Origin: Rhodopseudomonas pseudopalustris
Lineage (GTDB): Bacteria > Pseudomonadota > Alphaproteobacteria > Rhizobiales > Xanthobacteraceae
Reading direction: 5' to 3'
DNA length: 64,000 nucleotides
Assembly (NCBI RefSeq): GCF_900110435.1
Contig: NZ_FODT01000001.1
Coordinates: 496,001-560,000 of the forward strand
A program made the position numbers and the translations under genes. Shown in pieces: positions 46,108 to 55,264 of the stretch. The notes beneath the pieces are model-generated. The model was not told where the DNA came from. It saw only the letters and a program-made list of their open reading frames with translations, and made no database searches. Every line of letters starts with the position of its first letter. Position 1 is the first letter of the stretch.

Positions 46108-46932
46108 TCAGCCCTGCAATGGCGGCTTGTCGAGGCCCTTCGGCGACAGCGTGAAGATCTCGCAGCCGTCGGCGGTGACGCCGATCGAGTGCTCGAACTG
46201 CGCCGACAGCGAGCGATCGCGGGTCACCGCGGTCCAGCCGTCGGACAGGATCTTCACGTAAGGCTTACCGAGATTGATCATCGGCTCGATGGTGAAGAAC
46301 ATGCCGGGCTTCAGCACCGCGCCCTGCCCCGGGCTGCCGACATGGATGATGTTCGGCTCGTCGTGGAACAGCCGGCCGAGGCCGTGGCCACAGAAGTCGC
46401 GCACCACGCTCATCTGCTGCGGCTCGACGAAGCTCTGGATCGCATGGCCGATGTCGCCGGTGGTGGCGCCGGGCTTGACCGCGGCGATGCCGCGCATCAG
46501 CGACTCGTAGGTGACCTCGATCAGCCGCTCGGCTTTGCGGGCGATCGGACCGATCGGATACATCCGGCTGGAATCGCCGTACCAGCCGTCGACGATCATC
46601 GTCACGTCGACATTGACGATGTCGCCTTCCTTCAGCGGCCGGTCGCCCGGAAGGCCGTGGCAGACCACGTGGTTGATCGAGGTGCAGGTCGAATAGCGAT
46701 AGCCGCGATACATCAACGTCGCCGGAAAGGCGCCGTGGCTGAAGGCGAAATCACGGACGAAATCGTCGATCAGCGAGGTCGGCACGCCGGGTTTGACGAT
46801 ATCGACCAGCTCGTCGAGGCATTGCGCCACGATTTGCCCGGCTTTGCGCATTCCGGCAAAGCCGGCGGCGCCGTGCAATTTGATCTGCCCGGTTTTGCGC
46901 AGGGAGGTTTCGGAGGCGTCCACGTAGCTCAT
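46108..46932 (-). CDS. map: Methionine aminopeptidase type I
   Basis: Removes the initiator Met; cytoplasmic metalloenzyme, 274 residues. Seen: GMRKAGQIVAQCLDELVDIV, TCTSINHVVCHGLPGDRPL with the substrate-binding His, NVDVTMIVDGWYGDSSRMY with the two metal-binding Asp residues, and FCGHGLGRLFHDEP (metal His) and MFFTIEPMINLGKPY (Glu). A third metal Glu is in QFEHSIGVTADGCEIF. ATG 46932, MSYVDASE. It is oriented with the MscS-type channel gene upstream, about 98 bp between. Confidence 0.96.
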   Translation of the reverse strand: MSYVDASETSLRKTGQIKLHGAAGFAGMRKAGQIVAQCLDELVDIVKPGVPTSLIDDFVRDFAFSHGAFPATLMYRGYRYSTCTSINHVVCHGLPGDRPLKEGDIVNVDVTMIVDGWYGDSSRMYPIGPIARKAERLIEVTYESLMRGIAAVKPGATTGDIGHAIQSFVEPQQMSVVRDFCGHGLGRLFHDEPNIIHVGSPGQGAVLKPGMFFTIEPMINLGKPYVKILSDGWTAVTRDRSLSAQFEHSIGVTADGCEIFTLSPKGLDKPPLQG

Positions 46933-47029
46933 CGGGCTGGTCTGGTTCGGGAAAACGGAGGATTTGAGGCCAATCTAGTCATCGCAGCGTTTCGCGCAAG
47001 CGAATGCAGGGCCGATCGGCAAAGAAGGC

Positions 47030-48343
47030 TCATTGCGGCACCTCGACGATGGTCTCGGCCGGCAGCGCGCCGTTGCGAACCCGGATTTCCCGCACCGGGT
47101 ATGGAACACCGATGCCCTCGCGCTTGAAAGCGTCCCACAGCCCGAGCATCGCCTCGCTCTTGACGCCGTCCATGCCGTCGGGCTCTCCGATCCAGAAAGT
47201 CAGCGCGAACTTCATGCCCGTTTCGGTGAATTCGGTCAGGATACAGCCCGGGGACTTGGCCTTCGACGCGCGCGGCACCGCGGCGGCGACGTCGATCGCG
47301 AGCCGGCAGACGGTACGCGGATCGGCGTCGTAATTGGTCGCAAAGGCGACCTTCACCAGTGTGTTCTTGTCCGTATAGGTCCAGTTGACCACCTTTTGGG
47401 TGATCAAGTCCTCGTTCGGGATCAGGAATTCGCGGCCGTCGCCGGCGGCGACCGAGATGTAGCGAGTGTTCATCGCGCTGATCCTGCCGGAATTGTCGCC
47501 GATGGTGACGAGATCGCCCGGCTTCACCGATTTGTCGACGAGCAGGATCACGCCGGAGATGAAATTGGCGAAGATCTTCTGCAGGCCGAAGCCGATGCCG
47601 ACGCCGACCGCGCCGGAGAACACCGCCAGCGCCTGCAGATTGATGCCGACCGCGCTCATCGTCAGCGCGATCGCGGCGGCCATCAGGCCGATCCGCATCA
47701 GCTTGATCAGCAGCACCTGGATCGACGGAGTGAGATCGCGCGACTGGTTGATCCGGCCTTCGAAGAAGTTGCTGGCGATACTGGCGAGCCACAGCGCGAT
47801 CGCCAGCAGCACGCCGAGCTTGAGGATCAAGAACGGCGACAGCCGCAGCTCGCCGATCACGATCGCGACCGAATCCAGCGCGTCGAGCACGGGAAACAAC
47901 TGCCCGATGATGCTGAGCGCCGCCACGCACCACGCCGATAGCGACACCACGCGGATCAGGAACGGGTTGCGCAGAATGCTGGTGACCAGCCGGATCATCA
48001 ACCAGGCCAGCGCCAGCTTGGACGAAACGCCGATCAGATAGCTGCGGCTCGGCCAGGTCATCTGCAGCATCGCCAGCCGCACCGCGATCACCACCAGCGC
48101 GAAGATCGCGGTCCAGGCGCTGTCGATTACCACCCGCAGGAACATCCGCAGCGGCGCCGGCCACCCCATCGTCAGCGTGGTCATGTCGACCCGCGCCTTG
48201 ATCAGCGCGCCGCCGCCGAGCCCGATGCCGAGCGCGGCGAGGATCATGCCGAGCTGGGCATAGAACCACGGGGAGGTGATTTCGGCGCCGACCGAACTCG
48301 CGGCCGCCAGCAGCGCCTCATAAGCCTGGGTGAGATCGATCAT
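47030..48343 (-). CDS. Mechanosensitive ion channel, MscS family
   Basis: Inner-membrane channel, 437 residues. Four or five helices in the first 230, then the pore helix TM3 with its Gly/Ala-rich ALAVFSGAVGVGIGFGLQKI and the beta-domain ISGVILLVDKSVKPGDLVTI, SAMNTRYISVAAGDGREFLI and PNEDLITQKVVNWTYTDKN. The C-terminal alpha-beta domain continues to the end. The start ATG 48343 (MIDLTQAYEALLAAAS) is used; the open frame upstream covers repeats. It would release osmolytes on hypo-osmotic shock. Confidence 0.92.
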   Translation of the reverse strand: MIDLTQAYEALLAAASSVGAEITSPWFYAQLGMILAALGIGLGGGALIKARVDMTTLTMGWPAPLRMFLRVVIDSAWTAIFALVVIAVRLAMLQMTWPSRSYLIGVSSKLALAWLMIRLVTSILRNPFLIRVVSLSAWCVAALSIIGQLFPVLDALDSVAIVIGELRLSPFLILKLGVLLAIALWLASIASNFFEGRINQSRDLTPSIQVLLIKLMRIGLMAAAIALTMSAVGINLQALAVFSGAVGVGIGFGLQKIFANFISGVILLVDKSVKPGDLVTIGDNSGRISAMNTRYISVAAGDGREFLIPNEDLITQKVVNWTYTDKNTLVKVAFATNYDADPRTVCRLAIDVAAAVPRASKAKSPGCILTEFTETGMKFALTFWIGEPDGMDGVKSEAMLGLWDAFKREGIGVPYPVREIRVRNGALPAETIVEVPQ

Positions 48344-48420
48344 GGACGGTGCCGCGCTCCGGGGATTGCGACTTCTCTTAGCGGCCGGCCGGGATTTCGG
48401 CCAGCAGCTCGGAGCCCGGC

Positions 48421-48599
48421 GCGCCCTCACCCCAGCCCTCTCCGCAAGCGGGAGAGGGAGCGCGCTGTGTGGGCTGCGACGCTGTGCGTTCTTTCTGATC
48501 TGGTAAGGGCACTGCATCTGCGGTGCGTTCGGGCACTTCGTTGCCCCGGCCGCGGCCAAACTCCCTCTCCCGCTTGCGGGGGAGGGTTGGGGTGGGGGC
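48421..48599. repeat. REP-like palindrome pair (minus then plus)
   Basis: Left arm 48421-48460 (CCCTCACCCCAGCCCTCTCCGC, GCGGGAGAGGGAGCGCGCTG) and right arm 48561-48599 (CTCCCTCTCCCGC-TT-GCGGGGGAGGG, then TTGGGGTGGGGG), about 100 bp apart. The pair sits in the divergent region upstream of the MscS gene and the antiporter gene. Confidence 0.85.
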
Positions 48600-48759
48600 T
48601 CGCGGGCACTGCGTTGGTTCGAGCCTAACTGTCGTCTCGGCTGAGCGATCGACAATCGCATGACCGGAATTGATCACCCTGCCGAGAATGCGGTTGGCGA
48701 TGCAGCAATGACGGCGATAAGGATGCGACAGCGGTGATTTGCTCGTTTACACAGAGGCG

Positions 48760-50550
48760 ATGGATTCTCTCGACACGGTCAGCATAACGATCCTGCTCGG
48801 CGCGATCCTGGTGATGGCGGGCATCCTGTCGAGCCTGCTGGCGCTGCGTTTCGGCGCGCCGTTGCTGCTGGTGTTCCTCGTGCTCGGTATGCTGGCCGGC
48901 GAGGCCGGGCCCGGCGGTCTGAGGTTCGACGATCTCAGCACCACCTATCTGGTCGGCTCGGTCGCGCTGGCGCTGATCCTGTTCGACGGCGGGCTGCGCA
49001 CGCGATTCCAGACCATCAAGGCGGTGCTGGCGCCGTCGATGGGGCTGGCGACGGTCGGCGTGCTGCTGACGGCGCTGATCACCGCGCCGGTCGCCCATTA
49101 CGCGCTCGATCTGAGCTGGACCGAGGCGCTGCTCGCCGGCGCCGTCGTGGCCTCGACCGACGCCGCCGCGGTGTTCCTGCTGGTGCATTCGCAGGGGCTG
49201 CGGCTGCGGCCCCGCGTCGGCGCGACGCTGGAGGTGGAATCCGGCACCAACGATCCGTTTGCGGTGTTTCTGACGCTGATGCTGGTCGAGCTGATCACCC
49301 GCGGCGGCAGCACGATCTGGTACGTGATGTTCGAGTTCGTCCGCGAAGCCGCGCTCGGCACGGTGATCGGCGTGGTCGGCGGCCGCGCCGTGGTGATGGC
49401 GCTGAACCGGGTGGCGCTGCCACAGGGGCTGCACGCGCCGTTCGTCACCACTGCCGCGCTGGTGGTGTTCGGCGCCGCGCAGATGCTGCACGCATCGGGC
49501 TTTCTCGCGGTCTATCTCGCCGGCATGATCATCGGCAATCAGCCGACCCGCGCGCACAATTCCGTGGTGGCTTTTCTCGACGCCGCGACCTGGCTGGCGC
49601 AGATCGTGATGTTCGTGCTGCTCGGCCTGCTGGTGTCGCCGCAGCGGCTGATGATGAGCATCGGGCCGGCGGTGCTGGTGGCGCTGGCGCTGATGCTGGT
49701 GGCGCGGCCGGTCGCCGTGTTCCTGTGTCTGGCGCCGTTCCGCTTCAACTGGCGGGAACGCCTGTTCATCGCCTGGGTCGGACTGCGCGGCGCGGTCGCG
49801 ATCTTCCTCGCCTCGATCCCGATGATGGTCGGGCTGCCGAAGGCGCATCTGTATTTCGACGTCGCCTTCGTGGTGGTGATCATCTCGCTGCTGCTGCAGG
49901 GCTGGACGCTCGGGCCGGCGGCGCGAAAGCTGCACATCGCGCTGCAACGCACCGACCGCGGCCCGCGCCGTATCGAACTCGATCTGCCCGGCCAGCTCGA
50001 GCAACAGCTTGTCGGCTATGCGGTGCGGCCGAAAAGCCTGTTCCTGCGCCGCGGCCTGGTCCCGTCCTGGTCGAAGCCGACGCTGGTGATCCGCGACGAG
50101 CGCATCCTGACGCCGGAGGAGGCCGATCCGGTCGCGGCCGGCGATTACGTCTATCTGCTGGCCCCGCCGGAAAAGGCTGAGGCGCTCGACCGCTTCTTCG
50201 TCGACATGCCGCCCTCGACTGCGCCCGATCCGCATCTGCTCGGCGATTTCGTCGTGCCCGGCGAGACCACGCTCGGCGATCTCGCCGCCGCCTACGGGGT
50301 GAGCGTGCGGGCCGGCGAAGAAGCGCTGACGCTGGCGGATTATTTCGACATCCATCTCGACCGCGCGCCGACCGTCAATGCCACGGTGGCGCTGGATTCG
50401 ATCGTGCTGGTGGCGCGCAGCCTCGGCGGCGGCCGGGTCAATGTGGTCGGCCTGCGGCTGCCGGAAGACGACGACGCGCCGCCGCCGACGCGCGTTCAAA
50501 AGGCCCGGCGCAAGCTGTCCAAGGTGTGGTCGACGCTGTCGGGGGTGTGA
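48760..50550 (+). CDS. Potassium/proton antiporter, CPA1/NhaP2 (CvrA) family
   Basis: Inner-membrane cation/proton exchanger, 596 residues. About 12 helices in residues 1-395, with the CPA1 signatures DGGLRTRFQTIKAVL, VASTDAAAVFLL (Thr-Asp pair), and LEVESGTNDPFAVFLTL (the Asn-Asp pair conserved in electroneutral exchangers). The cytosolic tail (about 415-570) has RCK/TrkA-C-like and CorC-like parts, as in NhaP2 proteins. ATG 48760 (MDSLDTV) is used; a start 21 bases upstream (48739) is also possible. Its stop codon TGA is directly next to the mepA stop on the other strand. Confidence 0.92.
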   Translation: MDSLDTVSITILLGAILVMAGILSSLLALRFGAPLLLVFLVLGMLAGEAGPGGLRFDDLSTTYLVGSVALALILFDGGLRTRFQTIKAVLAPSMGLATVGVLLTALITAPVAHYALDLSWTEALLAGAVVASTDAAAVFLLVHSQGLRLRPRVGATLEVESGTNDPFAVFLTLMLVELITRGGSTIWYVMFEFVREAALGTVIGVVGGRAVVMALNRVALPQGLHAPFVTTAALVVFGAAQMLHASGFLAVYLAGMIIGNQPTRAHNSVVAFLDAATWLAQIVMFVLLGLLVSPQRLMMSIGPAVLVALALMLVARPVAVFLCLAPFRFNWRERLFIAWVGLRGAVAIFLASIPMMVGLPKAHLYFDVAFVVVIISLLLQGWTLGPAARKLHIALQRTDRGPRRIELDLPGQLEQQLVGYAVRPKSLFLRRGLVPSWSKPTLVIRDERILTPEEADPVAAGDYVYLLAPPEKAEALDRFFVDMPPSTAPDPHLLGDFVVPGETTLGDLAAAYGVSVRAGEEALTLADYFDIHLDRAPTVNATVALDSIVLVARSLGGGRVNVVGLRLPEDDDAPPPTRVQKARRKLSKVWSTLSGV

Positions 50551-51543
50551 TCAGTCCGGCTTCTGGTCCGGCGCGTTCAGCACCGCGCGGCATTCCGCCG
50601 GCAGGTCGGCGAGCGTCATCGGCTTCCTCGGCTTGGGCGGCTCCTTCGGCGGCTTCGGATGCAGCACCGCGTCCGAGAACCAATAATCGAGATCGGCGCC
50701 GCAGCCCTCGCCTTGCGGCGGTTCGGGCTGCGCCTCGCAGCCGATGGCGCCGGGCGGGCATTTGATCCGGATGTGGAAGTGATAGTCGTGGCCGTACATC
50801 GGCCGCACCTTGTTCAGCCAGCCGCGGTCGCCTTTGGCCTCGCGGCACAGCGCCTTCTTGATCGCGGCATTGACGAAGATGCGCTCGACCGCGGGCTCCT
50901 GCGCGGCGGCGCGGATCACCCGGTGATGCGTCGGCGTCCAGGCAGCGGGATCGATATCGAGCCGGTCGCGCCGCACCATCATCACCGCGGACATCTCCTC
51001 GCGCTCGTTGCGCGACAATTGCCGGTTCGGCATCGGCGTCAGCCAGATGTCGGCGTCGAGCCCGACCTGATGGCTGGCGTGGCCGGTCAGCATCGGCCCG
51101 CCGCGCGGCTGCGACATGTCGCCGACCAGAATGCCGGGCCAGCCGGCCTCGCTGTTCGCCCGCTTCGACAGCCGCTCGACCAGCGCCACCAGCGGCGGAT
51201 AGGCCCAATAGCGGTTGCGCGACAGCCGCATCACCTGCCAGGTGGCGCCGGTCAGCGGCAGCGCCTCGCCGCCGGCGAGGCAGCCCCTGGCGTAGAATCC
51301 GATCGGCCGCGCCGGCAGCGCCGCCGGCAGATAGCGCCGGGCGAACAGCTCGCGCGCGGCGAGCTCGGGATCATTCGGATTGGCGAGCGGCGGCAGCGGC
51401 CTCGGATTGACCGTGCCCTTGTCCTGCGCCCACGCGGCCGCAGCCGAGGCGCTGAGCAGCGCGGCGGCAAGCAACCATCGGGCGGGAATCGATCGGCGAC
51501 GCATCGCCATCCTATAGCTGAATCGGCCGGTCAAATCAGCCAT
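50551..51543 (-). CDS. mepA: Penicillin-insensitive murein endopeptidase MepA
   Basis: Periplasmic zinc DD-endopeptidase that cleaves peptidoglycan cross-links; 330 residues. The signal sequence is ARWLLAAALLSASAAAAW, cut near WAQDK. The metal centre shows in GHASHQVGLDADIWLTP (His and Asp) and YGHDYHFHIRIKCP (His). Paired cysteines (RGCLAGGE, KCPPGAIGCE) fit known LAS-type enzymes. A 40-residue Pro/Lys tail with PKPPKEPPKPRKP is an addition. Start 51543 is chosen since GGAGG is four bases upstream; ATG 51504 with AGGA is an alternative. The stop codon abuts that of the antiporter gene with no gap (TGATCA). Confidence 0.94.
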   Translation of the reverse strand: MADLTGRFSYRMAMRRRSIPARWLLAAALLSASAAAAWAQDKGTVNPRPLPPLANPNDPELAARELFARRYLPAALPARPIGFYARGCLAGGEALPLTGATWQVMRLSRNRYWAYPPLVALVERLSKRANSEAGWPGILVGDMSQPRGGPMLTGHASHQVGLDADIWLTPMPNRQLSRNEREEMSAVMMVRRDRLDIDPAAWTPTHHRVIRAAAQEPAVERIFVNAAIKKALCREAKGDRGWLNKVRPMYGHDYHFHIRIKCPPGAIGCEAQPEPPQGEGCGADLDYWFSDAVLHPKPPKEPPKPRKPMTLADLPAECRAVLNAPDQKPD

Positions 51544-51907
51544 GCGACCTCCAGGCGATCAGCGCGGCCATCGGTCTCACGAAGGGGCGCAAGCAAAGCC
51601 TGCATATGATACCGTGCTGGCACCCTCCGTTAACTTGAAACTAACCAGTTGCACAGGTGGCGCAATTTCGGGCTGAAACGCCCCCTGCGCCTCTCCGTTG
51701 CGCAATAGCCGTGCAGCACGCATTCTGACACCTGCGAACACCCGCCTGAAGTTTGCAAATCGCTGCGAAGCGTCCTGCACTGCCTTGTTTACAGGCAGGC
51801 CCACCCGACACGCAGCGACATCTGACAATGTCGGTCAAAACGCTACACATTTCATTCAGACACATCTTGCACAACCGGTTCGCAGATCGCGTGTGGGGCG
51901 TGGGGAA
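51544..51907. promoter_or_regulatory. Divergent region between mepA and the PAS-GGDEF-EAL gene
   Basis: 364 bp, no convincing gene; the plus-strand frame of the diguanylate-type gene is open back to 51698 but lacks coding character before ATG 51908. Short AT-rich pockets around 51610-51640 may hold promoters. Nothing else seen. Confidence 0.35.
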
Positions 51908-54136
51908 ATGCCGCAAATTCGGCTGAAGGCGAACAAGACCTCGAAAAGGTGCGCGGGCGCAGCGGTCCGGAAGCGCCGCCGCGCCGTGCGGAAAGGCCCC
52001 GGACCATCAACCGTTCCGAAACGGCCGGTGCGCGCGGGCCTGGCCGCCGAGCGTGAGCGCGCCGTCGCGCAGGCGCTGGCCGAGGCGCGCAAATCGCATG
52101 AGCGGCTGCGCGAGGCGATCGACCTCGTACCGCAGGGAATCGTGTTTCTCGATTCCGAAGGCCGCTACATTCTGTGGAACAAGCGCTACGCCGAGATCTA
52201 CAAGGCCAGCGCCGATATGTTCAAACCCGGCGCGCGGTTTCAGGACACGCTCCGGGTCGGCATCGCGCGCGGCGACTATCCGGAGGCGATCGGCCGCGAG
52301 GACGACTGGATCGCCGAGCGGATGCAGCGGATGTTTCATCCGAGCCACAGCCACGAGCAGATTCTCGCCGACGGCCGCTGCATCCAGATCGAGGAATGCA
52401 CCACCTCCGACGGCGGCGTGATCGGCCTGCGCGTCGACATCACCGAGCTCAAGCAGCGCGAAGCGTCGTTCCGGCTGATGTTCGACAGCAATCCGGTGCC
52501 GATGATCGTCTGCGCGCTGCGGGACGAACGCATCCTCGCGGTCAACGACGCTGCGGTCGCGCATTACGGCTATTCGTCCGTCGAATTCGCCCAGCTGACG
52601 CTCCGCCGCCTGCAGGCGTTCGAGTCCGATCTGCCCTGGGCCGGCGATCACACCGACGACGAGCGCGCGGCGCGAACCTGGAAGCACGTCAAGGCCGACG
52701 GTTCGCTGATCGATCTGGCGATCTATTCGCGGCAGCTCACCTATAACGGCGAGCCGGCGGTGCTGCTGGCGCTGATGGACATCACCGAACGCAAGCGCGC
52801 CGAGATGCGGCTGGCATTCATGACGCATCACGACGGGCTGACCGGGCTGCCGAACCGCAATCTGCTGCGCAAGCGGCTCGACGAATTGCTGGTCCACACC
52901 CGGCGCGCCAGCGACAAGATCGCGGCGCTGTTCATCGGCATCGACCATTTCAAGGCGGTCAACGACACGCTGGGCCACGCGATCGGCGACAAGCTGTTGC
53001 GCGGCGTCGCGCGGCGGCTGCGCTCGACATTGCGTGAGGAGGACCTGCTGGCGCGGCTCAACTCCGATGAGTTCGCGGTGGTGCAGACCGGGATCAGGCG
53101 GCCGCAGGAGATCACGCTGCTCGCCAAGCGGCTGCTGAACGCGATCGCCGAGCCGTATCTGCTCGACGGCCATTCGGTGGTGGCCGGCGCCAGCATCGGC
53201 ATCGCAGTCGCGCCGGTCGACGGCGACGATTCGGAAAAGCTGCTGATGAACGCCGACATGGCGCTGTCGCGCGCCAAGAACGACTCACGCGGCAGCTTCA
53301 GCTTTTTCGAGCCGGGGATGGACGCCCGCGCCCAGGCCCGTCGCAAGATCGAGACCGAGCTGCGCACCGCGCTGCGCAACGAGGTGCTGCGCCCCTATTA
53401 TCAGCCGCTGGTAGAGCTCTCGAGCGGCCGGATTTCCGGCTGCGAGGCGCTGGTGCGCTGGCCGCATCCGGACCGTGGCATGATCTCGCCGGCGGAATTC
53501 ATCCCGGTCGCCGAAGACACCGGCCTGATCAACGCGATCGGCGCGCAGGTGCTGCGCCAGGCCTGCCTCGACGCCTCGCGCTGGCCCGGCGACATCCGGG
53601 TCGCGGTCAATCTGTCGCCGCTGCAGTTCAGGGTCGGCAATCTGATGGCGACGGTGATGGACGCGCTGAAATACGCCGGCCTGCCGCCGCATCGGCTCGA
53701 AATCGAGATCACCGAGACGCTGCTGCTGGAGAAGAGCAGTCAGGTGATCGCCACGCTGCACGCGCTGCGCGCGCTCGGCGTCCGCATCTCGATGGACGAT
53801 TTCGGCACCGGCTATTCGAGCCTGAGCTATCTGCGTAGCTTCCCGTTCGACAAGATCAAGATCGATCAGTCGTTCGTACGCGACCTGTGCAACAATCGCG
53901 AGGCTCAGGCGATCGTCCGCGCGATCATCAGCCTCGGCATGGGGCTCGGCGTCACCATCACGGCCGAAGGCGTCGAGACCGAAGCCGAATTGAGCTGGCT
54001 GCGCGCCGAAGGCTGCCACGAGGCGCAAGGCTTCCTGTTCAGCGCCGCGCGGCCGAACGAGGAGATCAAGGGGCTGCTCGATCTGCAACAATCCGCCGTG
54101 CCCGACCAGCAATTCGCCGCCGCCCGCGTCGCTTAG
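51908..54136 (+). CDS. PAS-PAS-GGDEF-EAL cyclic-di-GMP protein with degenerate GGDEF
   Basis: Cytoplasmic signalling protein, 742 residues. An Arg/Lys-rich N-terminus and coiled coil lead into two PAS domains (about 68-180 and 190-300), each followed by DITE(L/R)K. The GGDEF domain keeps LTGLPNRNLL and IDHFKAVNDTLGHAIGDKLL, but the active-site GGDEF is Asn-Ser-Asp-Glu-Phe at 385-389, so cyclase activity is unlikely. The EAL domain is complete: Glu513 in CEALVRW, NLSPLQF, EITETLLL, DDFGTGYSSL, KIKIDQSF and TAEGVET, so it should hydrolyse c-di-GMP. ATG 51908 has GGGG upstream. The TAG stop is the first three bases of repeat copy D. Confidence 0.93.
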   Translation: MPQIRLKANKTSKRCAGAAVRKRRRAVRKGPGPSTVPKRPVRAGLAAERERAVAQALAEARKSHERLREAIDLVPQGIVFLDSEGRYILWNKRYAEIYKASADMFKPGARFQDTLRVGIARGDYPEAIGREDDWIAERMQRMFHPSHSHEQILADGRCIQIEECTTSDGGVIGLRVDITELKQREASFRLMFDSNPVPMIVCALRDERILAVNDAAVAHYGYSSVEFAQLTLRRLQAFESDLPWAGDHTDDERAARTWKHVKADGSLIDLAIYSRQLTYNGEPAVLLALMDITERKRAEMRLAFMTHHDGLTGLPNRNLLRKRLDELLVHTRRASDKIAALFIGIDHFKAVNDTLGHAIGDKLLRGVARRLRSTLREEDLLARLNSDEFAVVQTGIRRPQEITLLAKRLLNAIAEPYLLDGHSVVAGASIGIAVAPVDGDDSEKLLMNADMALSRAKNDSRGSFSFFEPGMDARAQARRKIETELRTALRNEVLRPYYQPLVELSSGRISGCEALVRWPHPDRGMISPAEFIPVAEDTGLINAIGAQVLRQACLDASRWPGDIRVAVNLSPLQFRVGNLMATVMDALKYAGLPPHRLEIEITETLLLEKSSQVIATLHALRALGVRISMDDFGTGYSSLSYLRSFPFDKIKIDQSFVRDLCNNREAQAIVRAIISLGMGLGVTITAEGVETEAELSWLRAEGCHEAQGFLFSAARPNEEIKGLLDLQQSAVPDQQFAAARVA

Positions 54137-54239
54137 AGCGTTTTCGAGCGAAGTGGATACCGGTTCGCGTGAAGAAAACGCGTCAGAACAAAAAGTTAGA
54201 GCTCCGGTTCTGATTCTATCAGAACCGGAAAAGCTCTAG
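54134..54239 (+). repeat. Two-hairpin intergenic element, copy D
   Basis: Full copy, 106 bp: TAGAGCGTTTTCGAGCG at the left and AAAAGCTCTAG at the right form a terminal inverted repeat. Inside are GCGTTTTC / GAAAACGC and a long CCGGTTCTGAT / ATCAGAACCGG hairpin. It begins at the stop codon of the EAL gene. Confidence 0.9.
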
Positions 54240-54261
54240 CAGCCCGGCGAACCAGGCGGCC

Positions 54262-54300
54262 CATCCTTCGAGGCTCGCTGCGCTCGCACCCCAGGATGAC
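54262..54300. repeat. CATCCT...AGGATGAC-type intergenic element
   Basis: CATCCTTCGAGGCTCGCTGC then GCTCGCACCCCAGGATGAC: the mirror of the GTCATCCTGAGG family seen at 37038 and 41716; a second partial CAGGATGAC end is at 54321-54329. Confidence 0.6.
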
Positions 54301-54319
54301 GGAGAGCGCCTTGCGAAGC

Positions 54320-55264
54320 TCAGGATGACGCTTCGAGGGGCGCGAGCGTGCGGGGCTCTGGATGTTGCCAGTGCGTGCGGCTCATGATCACGGCCGGCGC
54401 CTGATTTGCGCCGCCCATTGCCGGCGCTTCCGCGTCAATCGTTTCAGGAGCGAACGACGACGCATTTTCCAGGTCGTCTTGAAACGTGTTGAACGGGCCC
54501 GCCACCTCCGCGAGCGGCTTCTGCTTGTCGGCCCAATGCAGCGACGTGTAGTCGAAGCCGTTGATGATGGTCGGCTTGACCACTTCGAAATAGGGCGAGA
54601 TGTCGAAGTCGCGCGGCATGTACAGCGACGAATCGCGGATGTGCAGGATCTCGCGGCGCGCCTTGCGGCTGCCGGCGCGGGTGATCTTCGGCAGGATCGG
54701 ATAGCGCACCGAGTCGAACGCCTGCGCGATCAGCGCCGAGCAGATGATCTTGGTCGGATCGCCGGAGCCGAGCGCGATCATCCGCCGGCGCCAGCGTTGC
54801 GGCACCGGCAGCGGAACCAGATAGCGCATCAGATCGATGATGTTCTTGGTGTCGTAGCCGAAGCCGATCCGGTTGATCGCGTAGCGGCACACCGTATGGC
54901 GGTCCTCGTGGGACAGGCCGACCGGGCGACAGATTCGGGTGTGATAGCTCAGATGCCGCGACAGCGGCGACGAGGAGACGCCCTCGCCGATATTGGCCTC
55001 GATCAGCACATGCGGCTCGCCGTCGGGCTCGGTCGCGCCGTCGATCGGCCCGACATACAGCGCGGCGTGCGACCAGGTCGACTGCGTGAGGTATTTGATG
55101 ATGCCGGAGATCCGCGCATTGCCTTCGACCAGCAGCACGTCGCCGGGCTGCATGATGCTGCGCAGGTGATCAGGATCGCTCGGCGTGAACGGCTCGTAGC
55201 CCGGCTCTTCCTTTTGCAGGTAGTTGGCAATGACCTTGCCGATGGCATCGAGCACAACGCCCAT
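54320..55264 (-). CDS. Permuted NlpC/P60 (YiiX/YaeF-like) cysteine hydrolase
   Basis: 314 residues; predicted papain-like hydrolase with circularly permuted order, as in the YaeF/YiiX group. The early segment has TQSTWSHAALYVGPIDGA with the catalytic His; the nucleophile Cys follows much later in IICSALIAQAFDSVRYPI. A Gln/Asp-lined region (MQPGDVLLVEGNARISGIIK) precedes the His. There is no classical signal peptide (MGVVLDAIGKVIANYL is amphipathic), so location is uncertain. The tail from 270 is disordered (SFAPETIDAEAPAMGGANQA). Likely acts on cell-wall or lipid amide bonds; inference. Confidence 0.82.
   Translation of the reverse strand: MGVVLDAIGKVIANYLQKEEPGYEPFTPSDPDHLRSIMQPGDVLLVEGNARISGIIKYLTQSTWSHAALYVGPIDGATEPDGEPHVLIEANIGEGVSSSPLSRHLSYHTRICRPVGLSHEDRHTVCRYAINRIGFGYDTKNIIDLMRYLVPLPVPQRWRRRMIALGSGDPTKIICSALIAQAFDSVRYPILPKITRAGSRKARREILHIRDSSLYMPRDFDISPYFEVVKPTIINGFDYTSLHWADKQKPLAEVAGPFNTFQDDLENASSFAPETIDAEAPAMGGANQAPAVIMSRTHWQHPEPRTLAPLEASS

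Noticed and set aside
48625-50499. Long minus-strand frame opposite the antiporter gene.
   Set aside because: Arg/His/Gln-rich antisense shadow of a clear membrane protein; no domain or ribosome site.
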